Shown piece by piece: positions 53,385-63,395 of a DNA stretch of 64,000 nucleotides; the first letter of the stretch is position 1; the number at the start of each line of letters is the position of its first letter. The notes beneath the pieces were generated by a model. That model did not search any database. It worked only from the letters and a program-made list of their open reading frames with translations, and had not been told where the DNA came from. Both the position numbers and the translations under genes were made by a program. The stretch spans positions 1-64,000 of the forward strand of contig JAOPXD010000029.1 in assembly GCA_025965315.1 (NCBI GenBank). The letters are read 5' to 3'. The DNA comes from Marmoricola sp. (lineage in GTDB: Bacteria; Actinomycetota; Actinomycetes; Propionibacteriales; Nocardioidaceae).

Positions 53385-54418
53385 CGTTCTGGGGCTGGGT
53401 ACGCCGGGTGGGGCTGACGGTGCTGGCCGTCGCCCTGGTGGAGTACCTCGCGGTGCCCCAGCTCGTCGAGGCGCGCAGCGAGCTGCGGCTCTTCGCCGAC
53501 GCCAAGGTCTGGCTGCTCCTGGGGGCGCTCGTGTTCGAGGCCGCCTCGCTGCTGTCCTACACCGCGCTGACCCGGGCGGTTCTGGCACCGGAGGTCCGTC
53601 CGTCCTTCTCCGTCCAGCTCCGGATCGACCTGACCGGTCTCGGGGCGAGCCACCTGCTGCCGGGCGGAACCGCGAGCGCCTCGGCGCTGCGGTACCGGCT
53701 GATGACCGCGCGCGGGGTCCCGGGGACGGATGCGCTCTCGACAGCCGCGGTCGAGACGGTCGTCGGATTCATCGGCCTGGTCGCCACCTTCACCGGCGGG
53801 GTCGTGCTGGCATCACCGGGCGTCTGGTCGCACCCGGGCTACGTCCTGGCCGGGCTCGCCGGGGCGGCTGTGCTCGCTGCGGCGTACGCAGCAGTCGCGA
53901 CGGGCCGACTGAGCCCCCGGTCCTGGCCGGCGCACCGGGACCGTCGGGTCCGGGAGACCCGTGCCGGTCGCTGGTTCGCCGCTCAGAGCGCGCGCGCCGT
54001 CGTCACCTCACGTCGCGTGGCCGAGCGCGCGGACACCCTCCTGCGGACGCGCCGGCAACGCCGCCGGCTGCTCGGCTGGGCTGCCGGGAACTGGCTGTTC
54101 GACGCGGTCAGCCTCTGGCTGTGCCTGGCGGCGTACGGCGTCGATGTCCGCCCCGGAGCACTCCTGGTCGCCTACGGGGCGGCCAACCTGGCCGGGTTGC
54201 TCCCGTTCACCCCCGGCGGACTCGGCATCGTCGAGGGGGTGCTGATCCCCGCGCTGGCCGTTCTCAGCGGAGCGGCAGGACCGGTCGTGCTCGGCGTCCT
54301 GACCTGGCGCGCGCTGGAGTTCTGGCTGCCGATCCCGGTCTCCGGGCTGGCGTACCTCAGCCTCCGCCCCTGGAGCACCCGCAGGCTTCGTCAGGCGAGC
54401 GCCCACTCAGCGCGGTAG
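53381..54418 (+). CDS. Lysylphosphatidylglycerol synthase TM region/AglD-like membrane protein
   Basis: ATG 53381 overlaps the ATPase stop (ATGA) and gives 345 residues; the track's 770-residue frame is mostly a shadow. Several hydrophobic helices and the segments ASHLLPGGTASASALRYRLM and LLPFTPGGLGIVEGVLIPAL match the UPF0104/LPG-synthase TM (flippase) family. The family flips or modifies lipids. The coupling to an ion pump is unusual. Confidence 0.8.
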   Translation: MTFWGWVRRVGLTVLAVALVEYLAVPQLVEARSELRLFADAKVWLLLGALVFEAASLLSYTALTRAVLAPEVRPSFSVQLRIDLTGLGASHLLPGGTASASALRYRLMTARGVPGTDALSTAAVETVVGFIGLVATFTGGVVLASPGVWSHPGYVLAGLAGAAVLAAAYAAVATGRLSPRSWPAHRDRRVRETRAGRWFAAQSARAVVTSRRVAERADTLLRTRRQRRRLLGWAAGNWLFDAVSLWLCLAAYGVDVRPGALLVAYGAANLAGLLPFTPGGLGIVEGVLIPALAVLSGAAGPVVLGVLTWRALEFWLPIPVSGLAYLSLRPWSTRRLRQASAHSAR

Positions 54419-54690
54419 GCAGGATGCTGCGCGTACGGCAGGGCGAGCAGCCTGAGCGCCCGACAAGGTTGGCCGTCCTCCTTCGGGCAGCACCCGCACC
54501 GGGTGATCGTCTCGGTCCCGACCCGCGACACGATCGTCATCGAGTGGTCGTTGTGCCGCTCGATCTCGGCGCGCAGCTCGGTGTGCCGGGCCGGCGGGTG
54601 GTGGCGGGTCGACGGCCGTCCCTGTCGCGCGTCCGACTCGGCTTCGTCCTGCATCGCGCGGGAGAGAAGGAAGTCCTTGATTGCTGTCAT
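54391..54690 (-). CDS. DUF6221-like protein
   Basis: This 99-residue protein has a TAIKDFLLSRAMQDEAESDA start and a C-terminal CGCCPKEDGQPCRALRLLALPYAQHPAYRAEWAL segment with four Cys residues, as in the actinobacterial DUF6221 family (unknown function). It ends inside the convergent flippase-like gene (28-bp overlap). Confidence 0.7.
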   Translation of the reverse strand: MTAIKDFLLSRAMQDEAESDARQGRPSTRHHPPARHTELRAEIERHNDHSMTIVSRVGTETITRCGCCPKEDGQPCRALRLLALPYAQHPAYRAEWALA

Positions 54691-54765
54691 GGCGCCTGCC
54701 GATCAGCGACGGACACGGTGCGATCCGAGTACGCACAGTTGTCCGACTTGTACGATACGCCGGTT

Positions 54766-55278
54766 TCAGCGGTTTGGGGTGACGAGCGCCGGGACCATCG
54801 CGTCGTGCGGGACCAGCACCACCGGGCAGCCCGCGCGCAGCCGCACCTCGGCCGTCAGACGCGTGCCGACGGCGCCCTCGCCGGCGCCGGGATCGGGTTC
54901 GTCCGTGCCGAGGACGAGGACGCTCGCCCCCTCGGCCGCGCTGAGGAGCAGGTCGCGGACGCTTCCGTTCTCGAGTCGCACCGAGTAGGTCGGCACCGAC
55001 TCGACCCGGGCGAGTGCCTCCGCCACGGTCCTCGCCTGGGTCCGTGCCGCGTTCCAGCGCGGTTCGCAGAAGTGGCCCGCCACGCCGTGGACCACGACCG
55101 GTGCGTGCATCGGCCAGACGGTCACGATCTCGAGGGCCCAGCTGTTCTGGTACGCCGTGCGCATCGCCCACAGCAGCGCGTCGTAGCTCGCGGCTGATCC
55201 GTCCACGCCGACGACGGCGACGAAGCGGTGCTCGGCCGGCGTCCGCTGCGCAGGTACCTGGGGATCGCTCATCGTCAC
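54766..55278 (-). CDS. Universal stress protein (single domain)
   Basis: This 170-residue protein carries the UspA fold: VAVVGVDGSAASYDALLWAM, and the C-terminal nucleotide loop ASVLVLGTDEPDPGAGEGAVGTRLTAEVRLRAGCPVVLV in which the usual G-x2-G-x9-G-S/T is altered. It overlaps the tandem USP upstream by 4 nt. USPs of this kind are strongly induced in dormancy and hypoxia. Confidence 0.85.
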   Translation of the reverse strand: MTMSDPQVPAQRTPAEHRFVAVVGVDGSAASYDALLWAMRTAYQNSWALEIVTVWPMHAPVVVHGVAGHFCEPRWNAARTQARTVAEALARVESVPTYSVRLENGSVRDLLLSAAEGASVLVLGTDEPDPGAGEGAVGTRLTAEVRLRAGCPVVLVPHDAMVPALVTPNR

Positions 55279-56225
55279 AGGCCCGTCGCCGCGACGCCGG
55301 CGTCGATGCAGGCGTCAGGGACCACGACGACGACGCACGGCGCACGTCCCACGACCTGCCTGCTGACCTCGTCGGTCAGCAGGTCGTAGAACGCGTTGGT
55401 CGGATGGGTGCCGATGACGACCAGCTCGGCCCTCTCGGCGGCCCGCAGCAGCGCGACGTGCGGAAGGTCGTGCACCGCCTGCAGGCTGACCCGTACGTCG
55501 GGGAACTTCTCGGCCATCCCGGCGACGACCTCTGCGACAAGGACGTGCTGGTCCTCGATGTTCGCCTGGACCAGGGACCGTGCCCGGGACGGGTAGCCAG
55601 CGGTCTGCTCGTCCCAGTAGGCGTGCAGCACGGTGAGCGGCAGCGATCGCACCGAGGCGATCCGGTACGCGAACTCGAGCGCCGCCGAGGACCGCTTCGT
55701 GCCGTCCACGCCGACGAGCACCCCCGACCTCAGATCCCGGTCCTGACCGGTCGAGTCCGGGGTGAACTCACGCCCCTCACGGAGTACGACGACGGGGCAG
55801 GCGGCGTGCTGGGTGACCGCAAGACTGACGGAGCCGAGGAACAGGCTCGCCATCGGCCCACGACCGCGTGAGCCGAGCACGACCATCGAGGCATCCTCGG
55901 CCAGCTCGAGCAGGGCGTCCCGGGGGTCGGACTCGGTGAGCACCTGGTGCAGCACCACGGAGGCGTCCTGATCGGTCGCCACGTCGACGGCGTGCGTCAG
56001 CTCGGCCGCGCCCGCGGTCCGGCAGGCGTCGAGCACGAACGTCGGGTCGAATCCTGGCTCGATCATCCAGGAGCTGACGGCGACCGGGCTGATCGCGTGC
56101 GCGAGCACCAGCGGCCGGCGCTCCAGGGCCGCCTGGTCCACCGCCCACAGCACGGCCCGGTTGCTGCCGGTCGACCCGTCCACTCCGACGACGATGGCAC
56201 CCAGCGGAATCTCTTTCGTATCCAT
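55275..56225 (-). CDS. Universal stress protein (two USP domains)
   Basis: This 316-residue protein has two UspA domains. The first begins IVVGVDGSTGSNRAVLWAVDQA and ends SMVVLGSRGRGPMASLFLGSVSLAVTQHAACPVVVL (intact ATP-binding GxxGxxxxxxxxGS). The second begins SGVLVGVDGTKRSSAALEFAY and ends ELVVIGTHPTN...VVVV. It is divergent from the ADI operon, with three DosR-box-like sequences between them. Confidence 0.9.
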   Translation of the reverse strand: MDTKEIPLGAIVVGVDGSTGSNRAVLWAVDQAALERRPLVLAHAISPVAVSSWMIEPGFDPTFVLDACRTAGAAELTHAVDVATDQDASVVLHQVLTESDPRDALLELAEDASMVVLGSRGRGPMASLFLGSVSLAVTQHAACPVVVLREGREFTPDSTGQDRDLRSGVLVGVDGTKRSSAALEFAYRIASVRSLPLTVLHAYWDEQTAGYPSRARSLVQANIEDQHVLVAEVVAGMAEKFPDVRVSLQAVHDLPHVALLRAAERAELVVIGTHPTNAFYDLLTDEVSRQVVGRAPCVVVVVPDACIDAGVAATGL

Positions 56226-56282
56226 GGTGCGAGCCTCGCCCGACCCGACCCGCCGGCGGCAGTGTCCGGTGGCCCGGATCGC

Positions 56283-56346
56283 AGGGACGAACGTCCTACG
56301 ACGTCCGGGGGACTTTCACTCTGCGCCCGATGACCTTCGGCCCTGA
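56283..56346. promoter_or_regulatory. Cluster of three DosR-box-like sequences between divergent stress and ADI genes
   Basis: AGGGACGAACGTCCT (56283-56297), GGGGGACTTTCACTCTG (about 56306-56323) and TGACCTTCGGCCCTGA (56331-56346) each resemble part or all of the palindromic DosR consensus. They lie between the divergent USP gene and the antiporter gene. The cluster fits bidirectional hypoxia control. It is inferred from consensus similarity alone. Confidence 0.5.
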
Positions 56347-56415
56347 TCCGGCGGTGCGCCCCGATGGTTGCGTGGACCCGGAGGCACCGGAGTCGCCGGT
56401 GCCGGAGGAGACCTG

Positions 56416-57822
56416 ATGACGCAGCTCGAGAATCGACCGGCCGTGGTGATGCCGGCCCTGAGCTCGGACCGGCTGGGTCTGTCCCAGTCCACCGCGCTCG
56501 TGATGGGAAGCATCATCGGGGTGGGCATCTTCAGCCTCCCGTACGCGATCGCCTCGTACGGGCCGATCAGTCTGGTCGCGATGGGGATCGCGACCGTCGG
56601 TGCGATCGCGCTGGCGATGATGTTCGCGGTGATGTCGCGCCGCTACCCGGCGCAGGGCGGTCCCTACGCCTATGCGCGTGCCGCGTTCGGCAACGGCCTC
56701 GGGTTCAGCAACGCCTGGTCCTACTGGATCACCGCTTGGGCCGGGAATGCCGCGATCGCCGTCGGCTGGGTGTTCTACGTCGAGATCTTCGTCAACAAGG
56801 GGAACGCTGTGGGCTGGTCGATCCTGATCGCGCTCTCCGGCCTGTGGATCCCCGCCGTGGTGAACCTCGCCGGCGTCCGGAGCATGGCGTCGTTCCAGGT
56901 CTGGACGACGGTGCTCAAGTTCGTCCCGCTGGCACTGATGTCGACCCTCGGACTGTTCTTCGTCAGCGCAGGAAACTTCACGCCCTGGAACACCAGCGGC
57001 GACAGCAACGTCTCGGCCATCGGGGGCGCGATGGCGATCTGCCTGTTCAGCTACCTCGGTGTCGAGACCGCGTCCGTCGCGGCAGCCAAGGTGCGTGACC
57101 CCGCTCGCAACGTCGGACGCTCGACCATCTACGGAACGCTGGCCAGCGGGGTGGTGTACCTGTTCTCGCTGATCGCAGTCTTCGGGATCCTCCCGGCGAG
57201 CGCGCTGGCGCTGGACGGCAACAAGGCCTCCTACTCCGCAGCCGCCAACGCGATCGTCGGGAGCGGGTCCTGGGCCGGCAACCTGGTGGCGCTCGCCGTG
57301 ATCGTCTCCGGCATCGGGGCCCTGAACGGCTGGACGATGATCGTCGCCGAGATGCCGTTGGCGGCGGCCAAGGACGGGTTGTTCCCCAAGCGCTTCGCCG
57401 AGCTGTCCGGGCGCGGGGTTCCCGCCTACGGAATCGTCGTCTCGACCGGCCTCGCCTCACTGGCCGTCATCCTGAGCTACCTCGGGGCGAACGGCGCCAC
57501 GGTGTTCACCACCCTGGTACTGATGACCGGGATCACCTCGGCCGTCCCGTACGCGTTCTCGGCCCTGGCCCAGATCAGCTGGCGTCTGCGCGACCACCAG
57601 CACGGACACACGCCCAGGTTGTACCTCGACCTCGCGGTGGCCGCCGTGTCCCTGGCCGTCTCGATCGCCTTCATCTACTACTCCCGCAACACCGATGCCT
57701 CCTGGTACGTCGTCTGGGGCCCGTTCCTGATGGCAGGCGGCGCGTCGCTGCTCGGAATCCCCGTCTACCTGCGGATGCGGCCCTCGATGACGGCGCCCGA
57801 GCCCGTCCCTGCGTACCGATGA
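56416..57822 (+). CDS. APC-family amino acid permease, probable arginine/ornithine antiporter
   Basis: ATG 56416 follows GGAGGAG and gives 468 residues; the track start 56368 is earlier. Twelve or so hydrophobic helices and the N-terminal [19 protein letters not shown] (the GxG(I/V) substrate-binding loop of APC transporters) are present. Because it leads the arginine deiminase operon, it should exchange arginine for ornithine. Its stop overlaps the ArcA frame start. Confidence 0.85.
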   Translation: MTQLENRPAVVMPALSSDRLGLSQSTALVMGSIIGVGIFSLPYAIASYGPISLVAMGIATVGAIALAMMFAVMSRRYPAQGGPYAYARAAFGNGLGFSNAWSYWITAWAGNAAIAVGWVFYVEIFVNKGNAVGWSILIALSGLWIPAVVNLAGVRSMASFQVWTTVLKFVPLALMSTLGLFFVSAGNFTPWNTSGDSNVSAIGGAMAICLFSYLGVETASVAAAKVRDPARNVGRSTIYGTLASGVVYLFSLIAVFGILPASALALDGNKASYSAAANAIVGSGSWAGNLVALAVIVSGIGALNGWTMIVAEMPLAAAKDGLFPKRFAELSGRGVPAYGIVVSTGLASLAVILSYLGANGATVFTTLVLMTGITSAVPYAFSALAQISWRLRDHQHGHTPRLYLDLAVAAVSLAVSIAFIYYSRNTDASWYVVWGPFLMAGGASLLGIPVYLRMRPSMTAPEPVPAYR

Positions 57823-57854
57823 TCACTCCGCTCACCACCCACCGAAAGGTCACC

Positions 57855-59084
57855 ATGAACTTCCACGTCGATTCCGAGGTAGGCCAGCTCAAGCAGGCGA
57901 TCGTCCATCGTCCCGGCCTCGAGCTCAGCCGGCTCACTCCGGCGAACGTCGACGAGCTGCTGTTCGACGACGTCATGTGGGCCGACCGGGCCCGCGAGGA
58001 GCACGACGCCTTCGTCGAGCAGCTCCAGGCCGGCGGCGTCCGGGTCCACGAGTTCGGGACCTTGCTCGCCGAGGCGCTCGACGCCCCGGGTGCCCGGGAG
58101 TTCCTGCAGGAGCGGCTGACCACCGCCACCAGGTTCGGCCCCGGACTGGACGCACCGCTCGACGAGTTCGTCGCTGCCACTCCCGCCCACAAGCTGGCCG
58201 AGCTGCTGATCGGGGGTGTCCTGAAGCGCGACCTCGCTGCCCAGCTGAACGCTCCCAGCCTGTTGATGGAGTACCTGGCGCCGGACGACTTCTTGATGCG
58301 CCCGCTTCCCAACCACCTGTTCCAGCGGGACAACTCGGCCTGGGTCTACAGCGGGGTCTCGGTCAACCCGATGGCGAAGCGCGCCCGCCAGGGGGAGACG
58401 ATCAACTCGCGGGTCGTCTACAACTTCCATCCGATGTTCACCAGCACCCAGATGCGGTTCCTCTACGGCAACGATTCGTCGGCCCACGAGTCGGCAACCG
58501 TCGAAGGCGGTGACATCACCGTCATCGGCAACCGCGCCGTGATGATCGGGATGGGGGAGCGCTCCACCCCGCAAGGGGTGGAGATCCTGTCGCGGAGCCT
58601 GTTCCGCTCCGGCGACGTCGACACCGTGATCGTGGTCGAGCTGCCCAAGGAGCGGGCGTTCATGCACCTGGACACGGTGATGACGATGGTCGACCGGGAC
58701 GCATTCTGCGTCTACCCCTACCTGCCCGACGAGCTCCGCTCGTTCACCCTGAAGGCCGTCGGGGACGGTGGTGACTTCAAGATCGAGGAGAACGCCGAGC
58801 TGTTCCCGGTCGTCGCCGAGGCCCTGGGCGTCAGCGACCTGCGCATCCTGACGACCCCGATCGACAAGAGGGGGGCGGAGCGCGAGCAGTGGGACGACGG
58901 CACCAACTTCTTGGCGATCGCGCCGGGCGTGGTGATGGGGTACGAGCGCAACACGACCACCAACGAGTACCTCGCCGACCAGGGCATCACGGTGGTCCCG
59001 GTCGTCGGTGAGGAGCTCGGCCGCGGCCGCGGCGGCCCGCGCTGCATGACCTGCCCGATCGAGCGCGACGCGGTGCCGGCATGA
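57855..59084 (+). CDS. arcA: Arginine deiminase
   Basis: ATG 57855 ([24 protein letters not shown]) gives 409 residues, the usual length; the track's 57819 start overlaps the permease stop but lacks conservation. Conserved features are [35 protein letters not shown] and the catalytic cysteine region [17 protein letters not shown]. It hydrolyses arginine to citrulline and ammonia. Confidence 0.95.
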   Translation: MNFHVDSEVGQLKQAIVHRPGLELSRLTPANVDELLFDDVMWADRAREEHDAFVEQLQAGGVRVHEFGTLLAEALDAPGAREFLQERLTTATRFGPGLDAPLDEFVAATPAHKLAELLIGGVLKRDLAAQLNAPSLLMEYLAPDDFLMRPLPNHLFQRDNSAWVYSGVSVNPMAKRARQGETINSRVVYNFHPMFTSTQMRFLYGNDSSAHESATVEGGDITVIGNRAVMIGMGERSTPQGVEILSRSLFRSGDVDTVIVVELPKERAFMHLDTVMTMVDRDAFCVYPYLPDELRSFTLKAVGDGGDFKIEENAELFPVVAEALGVSDLRILTTPIDKRGAEREQWDDGTNFLAIAPGVVMGYERNTTTNEYLADQGITVVPVVGEELGRGRGGPRCMTCPIERDAVPA

Positions 59085-60118
59085 ACGGGGCCGGCATGAG
59101 CGCCGTCGATCTCCGGGGCCGCAGCTTCCTCAAGGAGCTCGACTTCACCGCGACCGAGTGGCGGTACCTGCTGGACCTCGCCGTCCAGCTCAAGGCCGAC
59201 AAGGCGAGCCGGACCGAGATCCCGACGCTGGTCGGTCGGAACATCGCGCTGATCTTCGAGAAGGCCTCGACCCGTACCCGCTGTGCCTTCGAGGTCGCGG
59301 CGTACGATCAGGGTGCTCACGTCACCTACCTCGACCCGAACGGGTCCCACCTCGGCTACAAGGAGTCCGCGGCGGACACGGCGCGGGTGCTCGGTCGGAT
59401 GTACGACGGCATCGAGTACCGGGGCTTCAAGCAGACGACGGCCGAGACCCTGGCCCTCCACGCCGGCGTACCGGTGTGGAACGGGCTCACCGACGAGTGG
59501 CACCCGACGCAGTCCCTGTGCGACATGCTCACGATGCGCGAGCACGCGAACAAGCCCGACAGCGAGATCTCGTTCGCGTTCGTCGGCGATGCTCGCGACA
59601 ACACGGCCAACTCGCTGCTGATCGCCGGCGCGATGCTCGGCATGGACGTACGGATGGTGTCGCCGGCCTCGCTCGGCAACCCGGACGACGTCGTGAAGGC
59701 AGCGACCCTGATCGCGGACCAGACCGGGGCGAGGATCACCTGCACCAGCGACGTCGGTCCGGGGGTCGCGGGGGTCGACTTCGTCTACACCGACGTCTGG
59801 GTGTCGATGGGCGAACCGGTGGAGACCTGGTCGAGCCGGATCGATCTGCTGATGCCGTACCGGATCACCGGTGAGCTGCTGCGGCGGACCGGCAACCCGG
59901 ACGTGAAGTTCATGCACTGCCTGCCGGCGTTCCACGACCGCGCCACCGAGGTGGGCGAGCAGCTGTTCGGTCAGACCGGGATGACGGCGCTCGAGGTCAC
60001 CGACGAGGTGTTCGAGTCGGCCGCCTCGATCGTCTTCGACCAGGCGGAGAACCGGTTGCACACGATCAAGGCGGTCCTCGTCGCGACGCTGGCGAACACC
60101 TCGGGAGCGACGTCATGA
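59081..60118 (+). CDS. arcB: Ornithine carbamoyltransferase, catabolic
   Basis: This 345-residue protein has the carbamoyl-phosphate motif [20 protein letters not shown], the [15 protein letters not shown] motif and the ornithine motif FMHCLPAF. It overlaps arcA and arcC by 4 nt. In this operon it phosphorolyses citrulline to ornithine and carbamoyl phosphate. Confidence 0.95.
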   Translation: MNGAGMSAVDLRGRSFLKELDFTATEWRYLLDLAVQLKADKASRTEIPTLVGRNIALIFEKASTRTRCAFEVAAYDQGAHVTYLDPNGSHLGYKESAADTARVLGRMYDGIEYRGFKQTTAETLALHAGVPVWNGLTDEWHPTQSLCDMLTMREHANKPDSEISFAFVGDARDNTANSLLIAGAMLGMDVRMVSPASLGNPDDVVKAATLIADQTGARITCTSDVGPGVAGVDFVYTDVWVSMGEPVETWSSRIDLLMPYRITGELLRRTGNPDVKFMHCLPAFHDRATEVGEQLFGQTGMTALEVTDEVFESAASIVFDQAENRLHTIKAVLVATLANTSGATS

Positions 60119-61020
60119 GGATCGTGGTGGCTCTGGGCGGGAACGCGCTGCTGCGCCGCGGTGAGCCCCCGGAGTCGGCGATCCAGCTCGGTCACGTCGC
60201 GGAGGCGGCGCCGGCGCTGGCGAAGACAGCCACCGAGCACCAGGTCATCCTCGTCCACGGCAACGGGCCCCAGGTCGGCATGCTCGCGCTGGAGAGCGCG
60301 GCGGATCCGACGCTGTCGGTGGCCTACCCGTTCAGCGAGCTCGTCGCCGAGACCCAGGGCGTCATCGGCTACTGGCTCCAGCAGGCGCTGACCAACGCCG
60401 GGCTGGTCACGCCGGTCGTCACCCTGGTGACCCAGACGGTGGTGGATGCCGACGACCCGGCCTTCGGCGCGCCGACCAAGTTCGTCGGAGCGGCGTACGA
60501 CGAGGAGCAGGCGCACGCACTCGCCGCCTCGAACGGCTGGACCGTGCGGGCCGACGGCAGCGGCTGGCGACGGGTGGTGCCGTCCCCGAGGCCCCTGCGG
60601 GTCGTCGAGACCGAGACCGCCCGGGTGCTCCTGGACGCCGGCACCACGGTCATCCTCGGCGGCGGAGGCGGGGTCCCCGTCGTCGAAGGCGCCGACGGGC
60701 TCCGTGGCGTGGACGCCGTCGTCGACAAGGACCTCGTCGCGGCACATCTGGCGATCGAGACGCACGCCGACCTGCTGGTGCTGCTCACCGACGTCGAGGG
60801 GGTGCTCACCGACTTCGGTCGGCCCGAGGAACGCCTGGTCCGCGCGGTCAGTACCGATGCGCTCCGGTCGATGTCCTTTCCCGAGGGCTCGATGGGCCCG
60901 AAGGTGGCGGCGGTGCTGCACTTCGTCGAGGAGACCGGCAGGCAGGCTGCGATCGGCTCGCTGACGGCAGCAGGCGACGTCATCGCCGGTGCTTCCGGAA
61001 CCCAGGTCCACCTGTCGTGA
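60115..61020 (+). CDS. arcC: Carbamate kinase
   Basis: This 301-residue protein begins [17 protein letters not shown], has the [14 protein letters not shown] motif and [29 protein letters not shown] at the C-terminus, all typical of carbamate kinase. It makes ATP from carbamoyl phosphate and ADP. It overlaps both neighbours. Confidence 0.95.
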   Translation: MRIVVALGGNALLRRGEPPESAIQLGHVAEAAPALAKTATEHQVILVHGNGPQVGMLALESAADPTLSVAYPFSELVAETQGVIGYWLQQALTNAGLVTPVVTLVTQTVVDADDPAFGAPTKFVGAAYDEEQAHALAASNGWTVRADGSGWRRVVPSPRPLRVVETETARVLLDAGTTVILGGGGGVPVVEGADGLRGVDAVVDKDLVAAHLAIETHADLLVLLTDVEGVLTDFGRPEERLVRAVSTDALRSMSFPEGSMGPKVAAVLHFVEETGRQAAIGSLTAAGDVIAGASGTQVHLS

Positions 61021-63371
61021 TGCTGAGTCCGGAGGAGGTCGCCGAGGTCGATGCCTGGTGGCGCGCCGACATGTACCTCACGGTGGGCCAGATCTACCTG
61101 CGCGGGAACGCGCTCCTGCGCGAACCGCTCCGGGTCGAGCACATCAAGCCGCGGCTGCTCGGTCACTGGGGCACGAGTCCCGGCCTTGCGTTCATCTACG
61201 CACACGTCTCGCGGCTGATCAACCAGACCGGGCAGGAAGCGATCTACCTCGCCGGCCCGGGTCACGGCGGCCCGGCGCTGGTGGCGGCTTCCTGGCTGGA
61301 GGGCACCTACTCCGAGATCTATCCCGGGGTCTCTCGCGACGCGGCGGGCATGGAGCGGCTCTTCCGCCAGTTCTCGGCTCCCGGAGGGATCCCCAGCCAC
61401 GTGTCGGTGACGACCCCGGGCTCGATCCACGAGGGTGGCGAGCTCGGGTACGTCCTGGTGCACGCCTTCGGTGCCGTGATGGACAACCCGGACCTGATCG
61501 CCGTGGCAGTCGTCGGGGACGGCGAGGCGGAGACCGGACCGCTGGAGGGCTCGTGGAAGGGCATCTCGTTCCTCAACCCGGCGCGGGACGGCGCGGTGCT
61601 CCCGGTGCTGCACCTCAACGACGCCAAGATCAGCGGGCCGACCGTCCTGGGTCGCAAGGACCGCGACGAGGTTCGCGCACTCTTCAGCGGCCACGGGTAC
61701 GACGTGATCGAGGTGGAGGGCTCCGACCTTCCTGGCATGCACCACCGGTTCGCCGAAGCCCTGGTCGAGTGCTGGTCCCGCATCCGCGAGATCCAGGCGG
61801 TTGCCCGTTCAGGTTCCTGGGACGGGAAGCGCCCGCGCTGGCCGATGATCGTGCTGCGCAGCCCCAAGGGCTGGACCGGTCCGCACGAGGTCGACGGCGT
61901 GCTGGTCGAAGGCACCTTCCGTGCCCACCAGGTGCCGCTGGCGGGGGTGCGCGAGAACCCGGACCACCTCGCACTCCTGGAGCGTTGGATGCGGTCGTAC
62001 CGCCCGGACGAGCTCTTCGACTCCGGCGGCCGCCCGACCACGGACGCCCTCAACCCCGACGGGACGCTCCGGTTGAGCGGATCACCGCACACCGGTGCCG
62101 GCGCGAGGTCCGCAGAGCTCGTACGACGCGACTTTCGCCGGTACGCCGTTCCCGTCGGTGCGCCCGGCGGCGACCGTGCCGAGTCGACCCGGCGCCTGGG
62201 TCAGCTTCTCCGGGACGTCTACCTCGACAACCCGGACTCGTTCCGGCTCTTCTGCCCGGACGAGACCACCAGCAACCGGCTCGGTGACGTGTTCGCCGCG
62301 TCGGACCGCGCCTTCATGGAGCCGTCGACCGGGGCTGATGAGCACCTGTCCCGCGACGGCCGGGTGATGGAGGTGCTCTCCGAGCACAACTGCCACGGCT
62401 GGCTGGAGGGCTACACCCTGACCGGCAGGCACGGGATGTTCGCGTCGTACGAGGCCTTCGCGATGGTGAGTGCCTCCCAGACGGTCCAGCACAGCAAGTG
62501 GCTCGAGGAGTCGCTGGGACTTCCGTGGCGTGCCAAGGTCCCCAGCCTCAACGTCCTGCTGACCTCGACCGCCTGGCGCAACGACCACAACGGGTTCTCC
62601 CACCAGGGGCCGGGACTGATCCAGGTGATGCTCACCCATCGGGGCGAGGTGACCCGGGTCTACCTGCCGCCGGACGCCAACTGCCTGCTGTCGGTCGCCG
62701 ATCACTGCCTCCGGTCACGGTCCTACGTGAACCTCATCGTGATCGACAAGCAGCCGCAGCTCCAGTACCTCACGATCGACGAGGCCATCGCGCACTGCTC
62801 GGTCGGTGCGGGCACCTGGGACTGGGCCGGTAACGAGGCCGACGGCGCGACTCCGGACGTGGTCCTTGCCTGCGCCGGGGACACCCCGACCCAGGAGACC
62901 GTGGCCGCTGCCCAGATCCTGCGGGAGCGGGTACCGGACCTCCGGGTGCGGGTGGTGAACGTCGTCGACCTGATGACCCTGGTGCGACCGGGGGACCACC
63001 CGCACGGCATGTCCGCCGCTGCGTTCACCGGGCTGTTCACCGACTCGGTCGATGTCGTGTTCGCCTTCCACGGGTTTCCCGGTGCGGTCCACCAGCTGGT
63101 GCACGGCCGCCCGGACGCTGATCGGTTCCACGTGCGCGGCTTCATCGAGCAAGGCACCACCACCACCCCGTTCGACATGACGGTGCTGAACAGGATCTCG
63201 CGCTTCCACCTCGTCATGGATGCGCTCAACAACGCGGGGACGACACCACGCGGGGGTGCTGAGCTGATGGACTGGTGCCGCGCACAGCTGGGCCGGCACC
63301 GCGCCTACATCCGCGAGAACCTCGAGGATCTGCCCGAGATCCGCGACTGGAGGGTCGGCGCCGGAAGCTGA
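61017..63371 (+). CDS. xfp: Phosphoketolase
   Basis: This 784-residue thiamine-diphosphate enzyme has HIKPRLLGHWGTSPGLAFIYAH, GPGHGGPALVAASWLEGTYSEIYP, GDGEAETGPLEGSWKG (ThDP-binding) and HNGFSHQGPGLIQ, all typical of xylulose-5-phosphate/fructose-6-phosphate phosphoketolases of about 790 residues. It splits sugar phosphates to acetyl phosphate. GTG 61017 overlaps the arcC stop, an unusual coupling of phosphoketolase to the arginine deiminase pathway. Confidence 0.95.
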   Translation: MMLSPEEVAEVDAWWRADMYLTVGQIYLRGNALLREPLRVEHIKPRLLGHWGTSPGLAFIYAHVSRLINQTGQEAIYLAGPGHGGPALVAASWLEGTYSEIYPGVSRDAAGMERLFRQFSAPGGIPSHVSVTTPGSIHEGGELGYVLVHAFGAVMDNPDLIAVAVVGDGEAETGPLEGSWKGISFLNPARDGAVLPVLHLNDAKISGPTVLGRKDRDEVRALFSGHGYDVIEVEGSDLPGMHHRFAEALVECWSRIREIQAVARSGSWDGKRPRWPMIVLRSPKGWTGPHEVDGVLVEGTFRAHQVPLAGVRENPDHLALLERWMRSYRPDELFDSGGRPTTDALNPDGTLRLSGSPHTGAGARSAELVRRDFRRYAVPVGAPGGDRAESTRRLGQLLRDVYLDNPDSFRLFCPDETTSNRLGDVFAASDRAFMEPSTGADEHLSRDGRVMEVLSEHNCHGWLEGYTLTGRHGMFASYEAFAMVSASQTVQHSKWLEESLGLPWRAKVPSLNVLLTSTAWRNDHNGFSHQGPGLIQVMLTHRGEVTRVYLPPDANCLLSVADHCLRSRSYVNLIVIDKQPQLQYLTIDEAIAHCSVGAGTWDWAGNEADGATPDVVLACAGDTPTQETVAAAQILRERVPDLRVRVVNVVDLMTLVRPGDHPHGMSAAAFTGLFTDSVDVVFAFHGFPGAVHQLVHGRPDADRFHVRGFIEQGTTTTPFDMTVLNRISRFHLVMDALNNAGTTPRGGAELMDWCRAQLGRHRAYIRENLEDLPEIRDWRVGAGS

Positions 63372-63395
63372 CCGGCAGGAGTTCCGGTGGGATGG

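Noticed and set aside
58718-61745. Long minus-strand ORFs (447, 346 and 458 residues)
   Set aside because: They are antisense to arcA, arcB, arcC and xfp, which are unmistakable.
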